NCBI GenBank assembly: GCA_002441445.1
Contig: DJWC01000140.1
Location: forward strand, 245 to 24,947
Source of the DNA: Pusillimonas sp. UBA6240
GTDB taxonomy: Bacteria > Pseudomonadota > Gammaproteobacteria > Burkholderiales > Burkholderiaceae_B
DNA: 24,703 nucleotides
Direction: 5' to 3'
Of the stretch, positions 7,434 through 14,935 are shown piece after piece; the first letter of the stretch is position 1, and each line of letters starts with the position of its first letter. A model generated the notes under the pieces. The model was not told where the DNA came from, did not search any database, and was given only the letters and a program-made list of their open reading frames with translations. The position numbers and the translations under genes are program-made.

Positions 7434-8423
7434 TCAGGCCTCGGTCTCGATCGGATAGGGCAAAGGCTGTTCGCTTATGGCTGGGCCGTCCGGCCGGCCC
7501 AGCCGGAAGTCGGCCCCGCCCAGATCGCCCAGCTGGACTTCCATGAGCAGGTGTATGGCCGGCCCCACGCGCACCGCATTCATGACACGGCCGCAGGGGT
7601 TGTCCGGCTGGCGTGCGTCGAAGGTGTCGACGGCCGGCAGCGATTCCGCATCGAGCGCGCCGGCTTCTTCGACCAGGCCGTAGGCCATGCGGCGCTTCAC
7701 TGTGCCGCGATAGTGGCTGCGCGCCACGACTTCCTGGCCAGGGTAGCAGCCTTTGGTGAAGCTGACGCCGTCTATCAGGTCCAGATTCATGGTTTGCGGG
7801 ATGAAAAGATCCTGGGTGGCCGCCTGCACCCAGGGCAGCCCGCTGGCGATGTCTTGTTGCCGCCATTGCGCAGCCGCGCCGGTGTCCGCAGCCGGTTCGC
7901 TTTCGTCCGGACGCGGCCGGCCTCCCGCGGGGGCGATCAGCCACCAGCGCCGCAGATCTTGCTGCGCAGAGGGCGCGCTTATCCAGGTGCCGGCCTCGGT
8001 GTGCGCCACCCGCCATGCCTGCGCCGGCGTAGCGGGGGGATCCGGTTGCGGGTCGGCCTCGGCCTGGCCGGCATCCGGCCCGCCCGGAAGCATGACGCCG
8101 TAGACCAGCGCGTCGGCGATCGTCAGGCTGGCTTTCGCCCGCAGCACGAACATGGAAAGCCGCTTGATCAAAGGCGCGGCGATGTCGGCCTTGACCAGGG
8201 CGCGGAGCGTGGCCGGTTCGGAAGTCTCGTCCCGCCATACCACCATGGTGCCCAGCAATCGCCCCTTGGCGGTGCAATACCCGGCAAGCCGGGCCTGCCC
8301 GGAAGCAAGCCCCGCGACATCGTTGGTCAGTTGGCTATGCAGGAAACTGGCTGCATCCGCACCCGCGATATCGATGACAGCAAGATCGGGCAGGCGGGCT
8401 GGATAGGGGGAAGACGAAGTCAT
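7434..8423 (-). CDS. ygfZ: YgfZ/GcvT-family folate-binding protein (Fe-S cluster assembly)
   Basis: YgfZ is a tetrahydrofolate-dependent protein that supports the making or repair of certain Fe-S enzymes. The GcvT-like fold opens with DIAGADAASFLHSQLTNDVA and GYCTAKGRLLGTMVVW. The diagnostic motif KGCYPGQE is present in FTKGCYPGQEVVARSHYRG, with its reactive cysteine. Length is about 329 residues. Two starts are possible, GTG at 8435 and ATG at 8423; I chose ATG because neither has a clear ribosome site and homologues begin near the MTSSS segment. A Pro/Ala/Asp-rich linker (GPDAGQAEADPQPDPPATPA) sits between the subdomains. It is divergent from mltG, as in many proteobacteria where ygfZ lies beside mltG (yceG). 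Confidence 0.92.
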   Translation of the reverse strand: MTSSSPYPARLPDLAVIDIAGADAASFLHSQLTNDVAGLASGQARLAGYCTAKGRLLGTMVVWRDETSEPATLRALVKADIAAPLIKRLSMFVLRAKASLTIADALVYGVMLPGGPDAGQAEADPQPDPPATPAQAWRVAHTEAGTWISAPSAQQDLRRWWLIAPAGGRPRPDESEPAADTGAAAQWRQQDIASGLPWVQAATQDLFIPQTMNLDLIDGVSFTKGCYPGQEVVARSHYRGTVKRRMAYGLVEEAGALDAESLPAVDTFDARQPDNPCGRVMNAVRVGPAIHLLMEVQLGDLGGADFRLGRPDGPAISEQPLPYPIETEA

Positions 8424-8463
8424 GACGTGGAGCACTCGCTACGAGAATACGAAAGAGACATAG

Positions 8464-8581
8464 AGCCCGTTTATGATAACGGGCTTCACGTTTTCTTGCC
8501 GCGGCGCGGCATCACGGAACCGCGGGCCCGCGGCGTGATCTATTCATCACGCACGCGTCGCCGCGAGGCTGCGCCGCGGCG
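8464..8581 (+). promoter_or_regulatory. Cluster of inverted repeats in the ygfZ-mltG spacer
   Basis: Four stems occur in the divergent spacer. First, AGCCCGTT (8464-8471) pairs with AACGGGCT (8478-8485). Second, the 14-bp palindrome CCGCGGGCCCGCGG (8520-8533) is extended by ATCACG (8511-8516) pairing with CGTGAT (8534-8539) past a 3-base bulge. Third, GCGTGAT (8533-8539) pairs with ATCACGC (8546-8552). Fourth, CGCCGCG (8559-8565) pairs with CGCGGCG (8575-8581). The second and third share 8533-8539 and exclude each other. As DNA these could be operators; as RNA, a switchable leader of mltG. No transcription start is evident. Confidence 0.45.
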
Positions 8582-8655
8582 CCGGGCTGCGCTACACTTG
8601 AGTGTTATTGCCAGGCGATCCTGTCCCGAGGAAGCCGGGCTTTCTTTCCCGCTGC

Positions 8656-9666
8656 ATGAAAAAACTCAAACTGATATTTCTTTACCTGCTTCTGGCGCTC
8701 GCGCTGGCGGCCACGGCCCTTAGCGGCTACGCCTGGTACTGGACGGAAAAGCCGGTAGCGCTGGATGGCGACCGCGTCGACTACATCGTCGAAGCCGGCA
8801 GCCGGCCGCGCAGCATCGCGCAAACCATGAACAAGGCCGGCGTGCGCATCAACGAGGACGGCTTCGTCCTGCTGGCCCGGCTCACGGGCCAGGACAAGCT
8901 GCTGCAGGCCGGCGCCTACGAGGCCGTAAAGGGCGACACGCCCCGCACGCTGCTGGAGCGCATGGCCAGCGGCGACATGACGCAGACCAGGCTGACTTTC
9001 GTGGAAGGCTGGACCTACCAGCGCATGCGCCAGGCGCTGCGCGACAATACGCACATCAAGCAGACTCTGGATGGCGTCACGGACGAAGAACTGCTCGCGC
9101 GCCTGGGGACGGCGGCAAGCAGCCCTGAAGGCTTGTTCCACCCGGATACCTACGTATTCGTGCCGGGCTCGACCGACTTCGATCTGCTGCGCCGCGCTTA
9201 CCGTGCGCAGCAGGAAATGCTGGAAGCCATGTGGAAGGACCGCGACCCGCAATTGCCTCTCGAAACTCCGTACGAGGCGCTGATCCTAGCTTCCATCATC
9301 GAAAAGGAAACCGGCCACGGCGCCGACCGCGACCGGGTTTCGGGCGTGTTCGTCAACCGGTTGCGCCTGCGCATGCCGCTGCAAACCGATCCCACCGTCA
9401 TATACGGCATGGGCGAAAGCTACGAGGGCCGGATACGCAAGAAGGACCTCGCCACCGATACGCCCTGGAATACCTATACGCGGCCGGGGCTGCCGCCCAC
9501 CCCCATCGCCAGCCCCGGCCGCGCCTCCCTGTCCGCGGCGCTGCATCCTGAAAGCCATAAATTCCTGTACTTTGTATCGCGCGGCGACGGCACCAGCGAA
9601 TTTTCCGAAAACCTGGCCGCCCACAATCGGGCCGTAGCCAAATACATCCTTGGGCGAAAAAACTAA
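8656..9666 (+). CDS. mltG: Endolytic murein transglycosylase MltG
   Basis: MltG is a membrane-anchored lytic transglycosylase that cuts nascent peptidoglycan strands and sets glycan length. The 336-residue form starting at ATG 8656 has a basic N-terminus (MKKLK) and one membrane helix (about 5-27), then a LysM-like part (VDYIVEAGSRPRSIAQTMNK). The YceG domain contains TFVEGWTYQRM, GLFHPDTYVF and the catalytic motif LASIIEKETG. Its first Glu falls at residue 216, close to the catalytic Glu218 of E. coli. The C-terminus carries NTYTRPGLPPTPI and FLYFVSRGDGTSEF. A GTG at 8602 gives 18 more residues without improving the signal anchor. It ends one base into tmk. Confidence 0.95.
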   Translation: MKKLKLIFLYLLLALALAATALSGYAWYWTEKPVALDGDRVDYIVEAGSRPRSIAQTMNKAGVRINEDGFVLLARLTGQDKLLQAGAYEAVKGDTPRTLLERMASGDMTQTRLTFVEGWTYQRMRQALRDNTHIKQTLDGVTDEELLARLGTAASSPEGLFHPDTYVFVPGSTDFDLLRRAYRAQQEMLEAMWKDRDPQLPLETPYEALILASIIEKETGHGADRDRVSGVFVNRLRLRMPLQTDPTVIYGMGESYEGRIRKKDLATDTPWNTYTRPGLPPTPIASPGRASLSAALHPESHKFLYFVSRGDGTSEFSENLAAHNRAVAKYILGRKN

Positions 9667-10319
9667 TGGATAATCAGCGCGGCTGTTTCATTACCCTGGA
9701 GGGAGTGGATGGCGCAGGCAAAAGCACGCACGTGGGCTGGCTGGTGGAACAGCTGGAATCGCGCGGGCTGCAAGTGGTTTCCACGCGCGAGCCGGGCGGC
9801 ACCGAATTGGGCGAGCAATTGCGGCAATTGCTGCTGACCCGGCCCATGCACCTGAAAACCGAAACTCTGCTGATGTTCGCCGCGCGCTGCGAACATATCG
9901 CCAAGGTGATAGAACCGGCCCTCGCGGCGGGGCGCTGGGTGGTCTGCGATCGCTTCACCGACGCCAGCTACGCCTATCAGGGGGGCGGCCGGGAAATGGG
10001 CGCGGCCAGCATCGCCGTCCTGGAAAGATGGGTGCAGGGCGATCTGCAGCCGGATCGCAGCTGGCTGTTCGATGTTCCGCTGGAGGTCGCGCGCGAACGC
10101 CTGTCCCGCAGCCGCGAGCTGGACAGGTTCGAACGCGAAGGCCCGGCGTTCTTCGAAAGGACGCGGCAGGCCTATCACCAGCGCGCGCGCGAACATCCCG
10201 AGCGGATCAGCATCGTCGACGCCACGCTGGACGTCGATGCGATACGCGCCGGTTTGCTGCGCGATATCGACGCCTTGCTGGAAAAACATGGCAAGGCCAG
10301 GGCGGGCGGCAGCCTATGA
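9666..10319 (+). CDS. tmk: Thymidylate kinase
   Basis: Phosphorylates dTMP to dTDP for DNA synthesis. The 217-residue protein shows the P-loop FITLEGVDGAGKST (about 8-21), the substrate motif STREPGGTELGE, the DRX motif in WVVCDRFTDASYAYQGGGR (DRF where DRY is commoner), and the lid segment SRSRELDRFEREGPAFFERT. The start ATG shares its first base with the last base of the mltG stop codon, and its own stop overlaps the holB start as ATGA, so mltG-tmk-holB are translationally coupled. Confidence 0.97.
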   Translation: MDNQRGCFITLEGVDGAGKSTHVGWLVEQLESRGLQVVSTREPGGTELGEQLRQLLLTRPMHLKTETLLMFAARCEHIAKVIEPALAAGRWVVCDRFTDASYAYQGGGREMGAASIAVLERWVQGDLQPDRSWLFDVPLEVARERLSRSRELDRFEREGPAFFERTRQAYHQRAREHPERISIVDATLDVDAIRAGLLRDIDALLEKHGKARAGGSL

Positions 10320-11371
10320 GCGCTCCCGCCCAATTCCTGCCCTGGCAGCAAACCCTGGCGGCCCGCTGGTTGCAAGAGCGCGAGCGCTTCGCCCATGCCT
10401 GGCTGATCCACGGCCTGCCCGGCATAGGCAAGCGCCGGTTCGCCCTTGCCGCCGCCGCCAGCCTGCTGTGCGAAGAGCCTGTCCAGGGGCTGGCTTGCGG
10501 GCATTGCTCCGCCTGCCTCTGGGTGGCGGGGGGCAACCACCCCGATCTGCGCCGCATACGCCCGGATGCCATTGCGCTGGAAGAGGGCGGCGGCCCAATG
10601 GAAGGCGAAGACGAGCGGGTGGGCGCAGCGGCCAAGAAAGCGCCGTCCAAGGAAATCCGCGTCGAGCAGTTGCGCGAACTGGGATCCTGGTTCAACACCG
10701 CCACGCACCGCGGCGGCTGGCGGGTGGCGGTGCTGTATCCGGCAAGGGCCATGAACTTGATCACGGCTAATGCGCTGCTCAAGGTGCTCGAGGAACCGCC
10801 CGAACATACGGTCTTTCTGCTGGTCGCGGATGCGCCGGACCGGCTGCTGCCCACCTTGGTTTCACGCTGCCGCAGATTGCCTTTGCCTGTGCCGGGCAAA
10901 GACGAAAGCCTGGCCTGGCTGGCCGGGCAAGGGGTCGCGCAGCCGGAGCAGTGGCTGGCGGCCGCCGGCGGCGCCCCCTTGCGTGCGCAAGAGCTGGCGC
11001 AGTCCGGGGAAAGCCCTTGCCCTCAGTGGCTGGCGCAATTCATGTCGGTGGTGGCGGCCGCGCAAGAGCCGGATATCGGGCCTTTGGCGGATCAACTGGA
11101 AAAACTGCCTCCGGAACTGTGGCTAGATGCGATGCAGCGTCTATTCCTGGATTTGCTCCTGGCGGGCGCGGGCGCGCCCTTGCGCTATTTTCCCGGCATG
11201 GAGGCCCGACTGCGGCCCATAGGCCAGCGCGCCGATCAGGCGCAGCTTGCCGAGACGGCCAGGTGGCTGGCCCAGCAGCGGGCCATAGCCGGCCACCCGC
11301 TGAACGCCAAGCTGTTCGCCCACAGCGCCTTGCAGCGCGTGGCATTGGCTTGCCGGGGCGGGCCGCGCTAG
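10316..11371 (+). CDS. holB: DNA polymerase III subunit delta'
   Basis: Delta' is the stator subunit of the clamp loader. The 351-residue protein begins with FLPWQQTLAARWLQ and FAHAWLIHGLPGIGKRRFAL, a P-loop-like segment with Arg-Arg after GK, as expected for a subunit that does not hydrolyse ATP. A zinc module follows (CGHCSACLWVAGGNHPDL). Then come IRVEQLRELGSWF, the segment NLITANALLKVLEEPPEHTV and SRCRRLPLP, the clamp-loader SRC motif. The C-terminal helical collar domain is present. A charged insertion with acidic residues (EEGGGPMEGEDERVGAA, about 88-104) precedes the IRVEQ segment. The ATGA overlap with tmk decides the start. Confidence 0.95.
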   Translation: MSAPAQFLPWQQTLAARWLQERERFAHAWLIHGLPGIGKRRFALAAAASLLCEEPVQGLACGHCSACLWVAGGNHPDLRRIRPDAIALEEGGGPMEGEDERVGAAAKKAPSKEIRVEQLRELGSWFNTATHRGGWRVAVLYPARAMNLITANALLKVLEEPPEHTVFLLVADAPDRLLPTLVSRCRRLPLPVPGKDESLAWLAGQGVAQPEQWLAAAGGAPLRAQELAQSGESPCPQWLAQFMSVVAAAQEPDIGPLADQLEKLPPELWLDAMQRLFLDLLLAGAGAPLRYFPGMEARLRPIGQRADQAQLAETARWLAQQRAIAGHPLNAKLFAHSALQRVALACRGGPR

Positions 11372-11618
11372 ATCACGGCGCTCTGGGCTGGGCCGCGTTA
11401 AGGTCTAGCCTGCCTGTGCCGGCCGTGCTGGATTTGGCGGCGCCGCCCTAAGCCGCGCCAGGCCCGTGGTGCGCTGGATCGGGCCGAGTCATGCCGGATC
11501 AGGCGCCGATCTTCGGCTTGAAGGCTGCTGAGCTAAACTTGAAGTTTTGCACGCGCCGCATTGCCGACCGCAATATGGGCAACACGCGGCGTGACGCCAC
11601 ACTCTTAGACAGATTTCC

Positions 11619-12389
11619 ATGTATGTAGATTCCCACTGCCATCTGGATTTTCCGGAACTGGCGCAGAATATTCCCGATATCCTGGACCGCATGGCGCAAA
11701 ACCGGGTCAGTCATGCGCTGGTCGTCAGCGTCAACCTGCCCGACTGGCCGAATCTATTGGAATTGGTGCGGCCGCACCCTCATCTGTATGCCTCGGTGGG
11801 CGTGCACCCGGATTATGAAGATACGCCGGAGCCCAGTGTGGATCAGCTCGCGGAACTCGCCCGGGATCCCAAAGTCGTGGCCATAGGCGAGACCGGGCTG
11901 GATTACTACCGGCTTTCCGAGCCGCTGGAATGGCAGCGCGAGCGTTTCCGCACCCATATACGCGCCGGCCGGGCCAGCGGCTTGCCCCTGATCATCCATA
12001 CGCGCCAGGCGAGCGAGGATACCTTGCGCATCATGAAGGAAGAGGGCGCGGCGGAATGCGGCGGGGTGATGCACTGCTTCACCGAGTCCTGGGAAGTCGC
12101 CCGGGCTGCGATGGACATGAACTTCTATATTTCCCTGTCCGGCATCGTGACTTTCAAGAAGGCCGTGGAGTTGCAGGATGTGGCCCGCAAGGTTCCGCTG
12201 GACCGCCTGTTGATCGAAACGGATTCCCCTTATCTCGCTCCCGTGCCTTTTCGGGGCAAATTGAACGATCCATCCAAGGTCATGCACGTCGCGGAAAAAA
12301 TCGCCGACTTACGCGGAATTTCCGCCAGTGAAGTCGGCGTGCAGACGACCGATAATTTTTTCAGGCTTTTCAATAAGATAAAGAAGTAA
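11619..12389 (+). CDS. TatD-family metal-dependent hydrolase
   Basis: This 256-residue TIM-barrel metallohydrolase belongs to the TatD family, whose members act as 3'-5' DNA exonucleases or D-aminoacyl-tRNA deacylase-like enzymes; the exact substrate is uncertain. All metal ligands are visible: HCH in VDSHCHLDF (residues 6-8), Glu in AIGETGLDYY, His in IIHTRQAS, His in VMHCFTES, and Asp in IETDSPYLAP. It matches the YcfH subgroup, which commonly follows holB. Here it is 247 bp from holB, a spacer without a recognisable gene that ends in ATTGC/GCAAT inverted repeats (near 11561-11575). The last codons turn AT-rich (AATAAGATAAAGAAG), blending into the AT-rich island downstream. Confidence 0.93.
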   Translation: MYVDSHCHLDFPELAQNIPDILDRMAQNRVSHALVVSVNLPDWPNLLELVRPHPHLYASVGVHPDYEDTPEPSVDQLAELARDPKVVAIGETGLDYYRLSEPLEWQRERFRTHIRAGRASGLPLIIHTRQASEDTLRIMKEEGAAECGGVMHCFTESWEVARAAMDMNFYISLSGIVTFKKAVELQDVARKVPLDRLLIETDSPYLAPVPFRGKLNDPSKVMHVAEKIADLRGISASEVGVQTTDNFFRLFNKIKK

Positions 12390-12414
12390 TTTAATTTTTT
12401 GCTTTTAATATAAA

Positions 12415-12697
12415 TTATTTAAAGTAATGCTTTAGTTTTATCTGGTGGTGATGAGCGTCTGCGTCACCATCAATGAGCGCCTGCCGCAGCAGCGATTACG
12501 GCCCTGGGGAAGGCGGCTGGGGCGCGGCGGCCCGTTACTGGCCAGTTGGGCTGCGCGTCGCCACCTTCAGGATGTGAAAGCCATTGCCGCTTTGCGGGGT
12601 GCCGCTAATGCCGGGAACATATATTAGTGTCCATCCGGGCTTTCTTTAAAATTTTTAAACATCAAGATGATTAACCTAAAGCAATTTATTTAAAGTA
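12415..12697. mobile_element. Candidate MITE-like element: inverted termini inside direct repeats
   Basis: TGCTTTAGTTTTATC (12428-12442) matches the reverse complement of 12669-12683 (TGCTTTAGGTTAATC) at 13 of 15 positions, the outer 8 being perfect. Just outside lie identical 12-bp direct copies of TTATTTAAAGTA, at 12415-12426 and 12686-12697, offset by one and two bases. This is the layout of a 256-bp non-autonomous element with terminal inverted repeats and a target duplication. There is no transposase. The AT-rich context raises the chance of coincidence, and I do not recognise the family. Confidence 0.35.
12535..12645 (-). pseudogene. Possible gene relic, PPIase-like phrase
   Basis: On the minus strand a frame is open from just after TAA (12646-12648) to TAA at 12535-12537, 36 codons without a start codon. 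Its middle reads SGNGFHILKV, which resembles the end of a SurA-type parvulin domain (SGVGFHILKV in E. coli SurA, from memory). The same frame continues after the stop with further coding-like sequence and another TAA. I infer a decayed fragment only tentatively; chance similarity is possible. Confidence 0.2.
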
Positions 12698-12817
12698 TTT
12701 TATTTAATGTGTTTTATGATAAAAATTTCATAACTATATGATATTTATACATTATTCTAAAATAAAATATAGAATCTCATCACGATTAACGCCTCGTTAC
12801 TCACTTCATCACGACAG

Positions 12818-12946
12818 CTAAGAGTATATTGCCGCAGCGCCTTCAGGCACATCGCCATCCAGCGACGGCTCGCTGTTCGGCGAGATGCGGACTTCAGCAT
12901 AGCGGTTTGCGCCACGCGCGCGCCATGCCTCAGTATCGCGATCCGG
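12818..12946 (-). pseudogene. Possible gene relic, unidentified
   Basis: A minus-strand frame is open from TAG (12947-12949) to TAG (12818-12820), 42 codons with no internal start codon. Its residues (for example AEVRISPNSEPSLDGD) look protein-like and the codon choice resembles neighbouring genes. It may be a 3' remnant of a lost gene interrupted by the AT-rich block. No family is recognised. Confidence 0.2.
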
Positions 12947-13093
12947 CTATAAAGCCCGCAGCAAAAACATAAACTGAAAGCCGCTTAAAATGGCAGGCAT
13001 ACGCGGCGCTGCGCGGCGGCCTGCGGCGTCCATGGACGCCGGAAAGGCAGCCGGCCCGCCTGGCCCCATCCGATTTCCCTGGTTGAAGAATCC

Positions 13094-14044
13094 ATGCATA
13101 TCACTACGCTGCTCCCTTCCGTAATCCGGCCGCCGGCTCCCCGGTCCGGCGGTGCGCCGCTTTGGCATGGCGCCCTTGCGTATTTGCGCCGCTTGCTGAT
13201 GGCGGGCCTGCCCGCCATCCTGGTCGCGGCCGCTGCGCATGCCGCCAATCCGTCGGACTGGTGGGTGGATATCGCCAACGACCGCGCCGAACAAGTCAAG
13301 TCCATGCTGGCCCGGGGCGCGGACCCGAACGAGCTCAGCCCCAGAGGCCAGCCCGCCATCATGCAGGCCATACGCGATGGCGCCTGGAAGGTCTACGACG
13401 TATTGGCGGCTCACCCCAAGACCATCGTCAACGCCATGAACACCAGCAAGGAAACCCCCTTGATGTATCTGGCCGTGGCGGGCCAAACCGAGCGGGCGCA
13501 AAAGCTCATCCGCCGGGGCGCGCTGGTCAACAAGCTGGACTGGACGCCTTTGCAGTACGCCGCGTCCAAGGGCCATGTGGACACCGTCAAGATGCTGCTT
13601 GCGAACAAGGCTCTGGTCAATGCGCCGGGCCCCGACGGCATCACCGCATTGATGATGGCCGCTTACGGCGGCAGCGAACCGGTGGCGCAGTTGCTGCTCA
13701 ATGCCGGCGCCGACCCCACCATGCAGGATGCGCTCAAGCGGGACGCCGCCGACTGGGCGCGCCTGAAGAACCACAATGCGCTGGCCGGCAAGCTGGACAA
13801 GCTGACGGAAAAAATACTGGCGGATCGTGCGGCATTGCGCGAGCGCAACCGCGCCGGCCACACGGCAGGCGATACGCCCACGGCGGGGCAGGACGGCGTC
13901 CGAACCGTCGATCTGAACGCTGTCGATGCCGGGGGCTCCGACGGCCAGGCCGCCAAAGCGGAGGACAAGGCCGCGCCCGCTTCTTCCACATCGCGTTATT
14001 TCGACCTGGAGCGTTTCGAGAAAGGCGGCCCGGCCACTCCTTGA
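13094..14044 (+). CDS. Exported ankyrin-repeat protein
   Basis: The 316-residue protein begins with a long basic n-region and a hydrophobic segment (AGLPAILVAAAAHA) with probable cleavage after AHA (about residue 50), so it is likely periplasmic. About five ankyrin repeats follow (residues 55-225), seen in NDRAEQVKSMLARGADPNEL, ETPLMYLAVAGQTERAQKLI, WTPLQYAASKGHVDTVKMLL and ITALMMAAYGGSEPVAQLLL. The C-terminal 90 residues are Ala/Asp/Gly-rich and probably disordered, ending in SRYFDLERFEKG. The repeats bind protein partners; the partner is unknown. ATG 13094 has a GAAGAA ribosome site; ATG 13199 would also give a signal peptide and cannot be excluded. Confidence 0.85.
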   Translation: MHITTLLPSVIRPPAPRSGGAPLWHGALAYLRRLLMAGLPAILVAAAAHAANPSDWWVDIANDRAEQVKSMLARGADPNELSPRGQPAIMQAIRDGAWKVYDVLAAHPKTIVNAMNTSKETPLMYLAVAGQTERAQKLIRRGALVNKLDWTPLQYAASKGHVDTVKMLLANKALVNAPGPDGITALMMAAYGGSEPVAQLLLNAGADPTMQDALKRDAADWARLKNHNALAGKLDKLTEKILADRAALRERNRAGHTAGDTPTAGQDGVRTVDLNAVDAGGSDGQAAKAEDKAAPASSTSRYFDLERFEKGGPATP

Positions 14045-14058
14045 GGCGTTTCCGGCAA

Positions 14059-14078
14059 CGGCGGCCGGTCGGCCGCCG
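14059..14078. terminator. Stem-loop between convergent genes
   Basis: CGGCGGCC (14059-14066) pairs perfectly with GGCCGCCG (14071-14078) around a GGTC tetraloop. It is centred in the 54-bp gap between the ankyrin gene and the lipoprotein gene on the opposite strand, so it may act in both directions. There is no T-run on either side. Confidence 0.45.
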
Positions 14079-14098
14079 CCCGGCGCGGGCCCTGGGTT

Positions 14099-14935
14099 TC
14101 AAGCGGGGATGTAGGCCGGCTTCAGAATGCCGCGCAATTCGCTGTAGGGTATCAGCAATTCCGGCTGGCCCGAGGAATAGGGAGCTATCTGGTAGGAATC
14201 ATATTTCACCACCAGGCCCTGATCCGTGATGGCGAAGTTTTCGCTGGGCTGGAAGGGCCACATCCGCCGGTATCCTTCCGGATCCTCCTGGGCGGCCGGA
14301 TTGGACTGCAGCCAGCGCCGATGCGCCTCTTGCAAAGCGGCGACATAAGCGCCGGATTTGCCCGGCTCGAGTATGTCGGCCAGGCCCAGCACTTTGCCCG
14401 CGGTATTGTCCCAGTTCAGGAACTGGGTCGCCGATATGCCGTGGGCCGAGCCGGTGAAGTACTGCCAGGTATTCAGCTCTATCGCGGTCAAATTGCGATT
14501 GCGGTAGCGCGTTTTGGCCGCCAGCACGGCGGAATCGCGCGGCGCCGCCGTCTTCCAGAAATATTCTTCGTATTCGGCGATCGTGGCATAGGCGGGCCGC
14601 TGGCTGTCGCTGACCCCCGTCATGATGGCCAGAGCATGGTCGACCAGTTCGGTCAGCCTGGGGATGCCCGGAAAGACAATCGAATCCACCTTGATGCTGG
14701 GGCAGTCGCCTTTGCAGCCGGGTTTGACGCGTTCCCATTTGACGGGCTGCGTGAAGACGCCGTCCTTGCTGGAGATGTCCCCCGTTTCGGCCGGGATCAG
14801 CGAGATATTGGCGGGAGGCCCGCCGCTAGCGCAGGCGGCCAGCAGGCCGGCCGCAGCCGCCAGCGCGCATGCTCGCAGGGGCCGCCGCAGCGATGCAAGC
14901 CACGTCATGGGCGAATCGAATAGGAATCGGCTCAT
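14099..14935 (-). CDS. Lipoprotein of the DUF3298/RsiV type
   Basis: This 278-residue lipoprotein has a basic N-terminus, a hydrophobic stretch and the lipobox LLAAC with the acylated Cys at residue 35; Ala at +2 predicts outer-membrane sorting. The mature part matches the DUF4163/DUF3298 arrangement: an early beta region (VKWERVKPGCKGDCPSIKV) and later LNTWQYFTGSAHGISATQF and KVLGLADILEPG, the DUF3298 hallmark. In RsiV this fold binds lysozyme, but ligands of Gram-negative members are unknown. Its start overlaps the stop of the GST gene (ATGA), so it is coupled to that gene. C15-type extra cysteines (CKGDC) may form a disulfide. Confidence 0.85.
   Translation of the reverse strand: MSRFLFDSPMTWLASLRRPLRACALAAAAGLLAACASGGPPANISLIPAETGDISSKDGVFTQPVKWERVKPGCKGDCPSIKVDSIVFPGIPRLTELVDHALAIMTGVSDSQRPAYATIAEYEEYFWKTAAPRDSAVLAAKTRYRNRNLTAIELNTWQYFTGSAHGISATQFLNWDNTAGKVLGLADILEPGKSGAYVAALQEAHRRWLQSNPAAQEDPEGYRRMWPFQPSENFAITDQGLVVKYDSYQIAPYSSGQPELLIPYSELRGILKPAYIPA

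Larger units (their letters stand above)
12390..13093. other. Gene-poor island with AT-rich blocks after tatD
   Basis: No gene can be called with confidence. AT-rich blocks at about 12385-12440 and 12641-12780 flank a GC-rich core (about 12443-12640); by my count the second block is only about 15% G+C (21 of 140). It contains an inverted repeat ATTCTA (12754-12759)/TAGAAT (12770-12775) and a 9-bp direct repeat TCATCACGA at 12777-12785 and 12806-12814. A TATAAA lies at 12948-12953 before the ankyrin gene, without a clear -35 element. A 59-60-codon plus-strand frame over the core (12445-12627) lacks a proper ribosome site. Minus-strand open stretches are listed separately. Confidence 0.7.

Noticed and set aside
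12445..12627. 60-codon plus-strand frame in the GC-rich core
   Set aside because: It begins with GTG GTG ATG, has no ribosome site or family match, and the opposite strand reads at least as protein-like.
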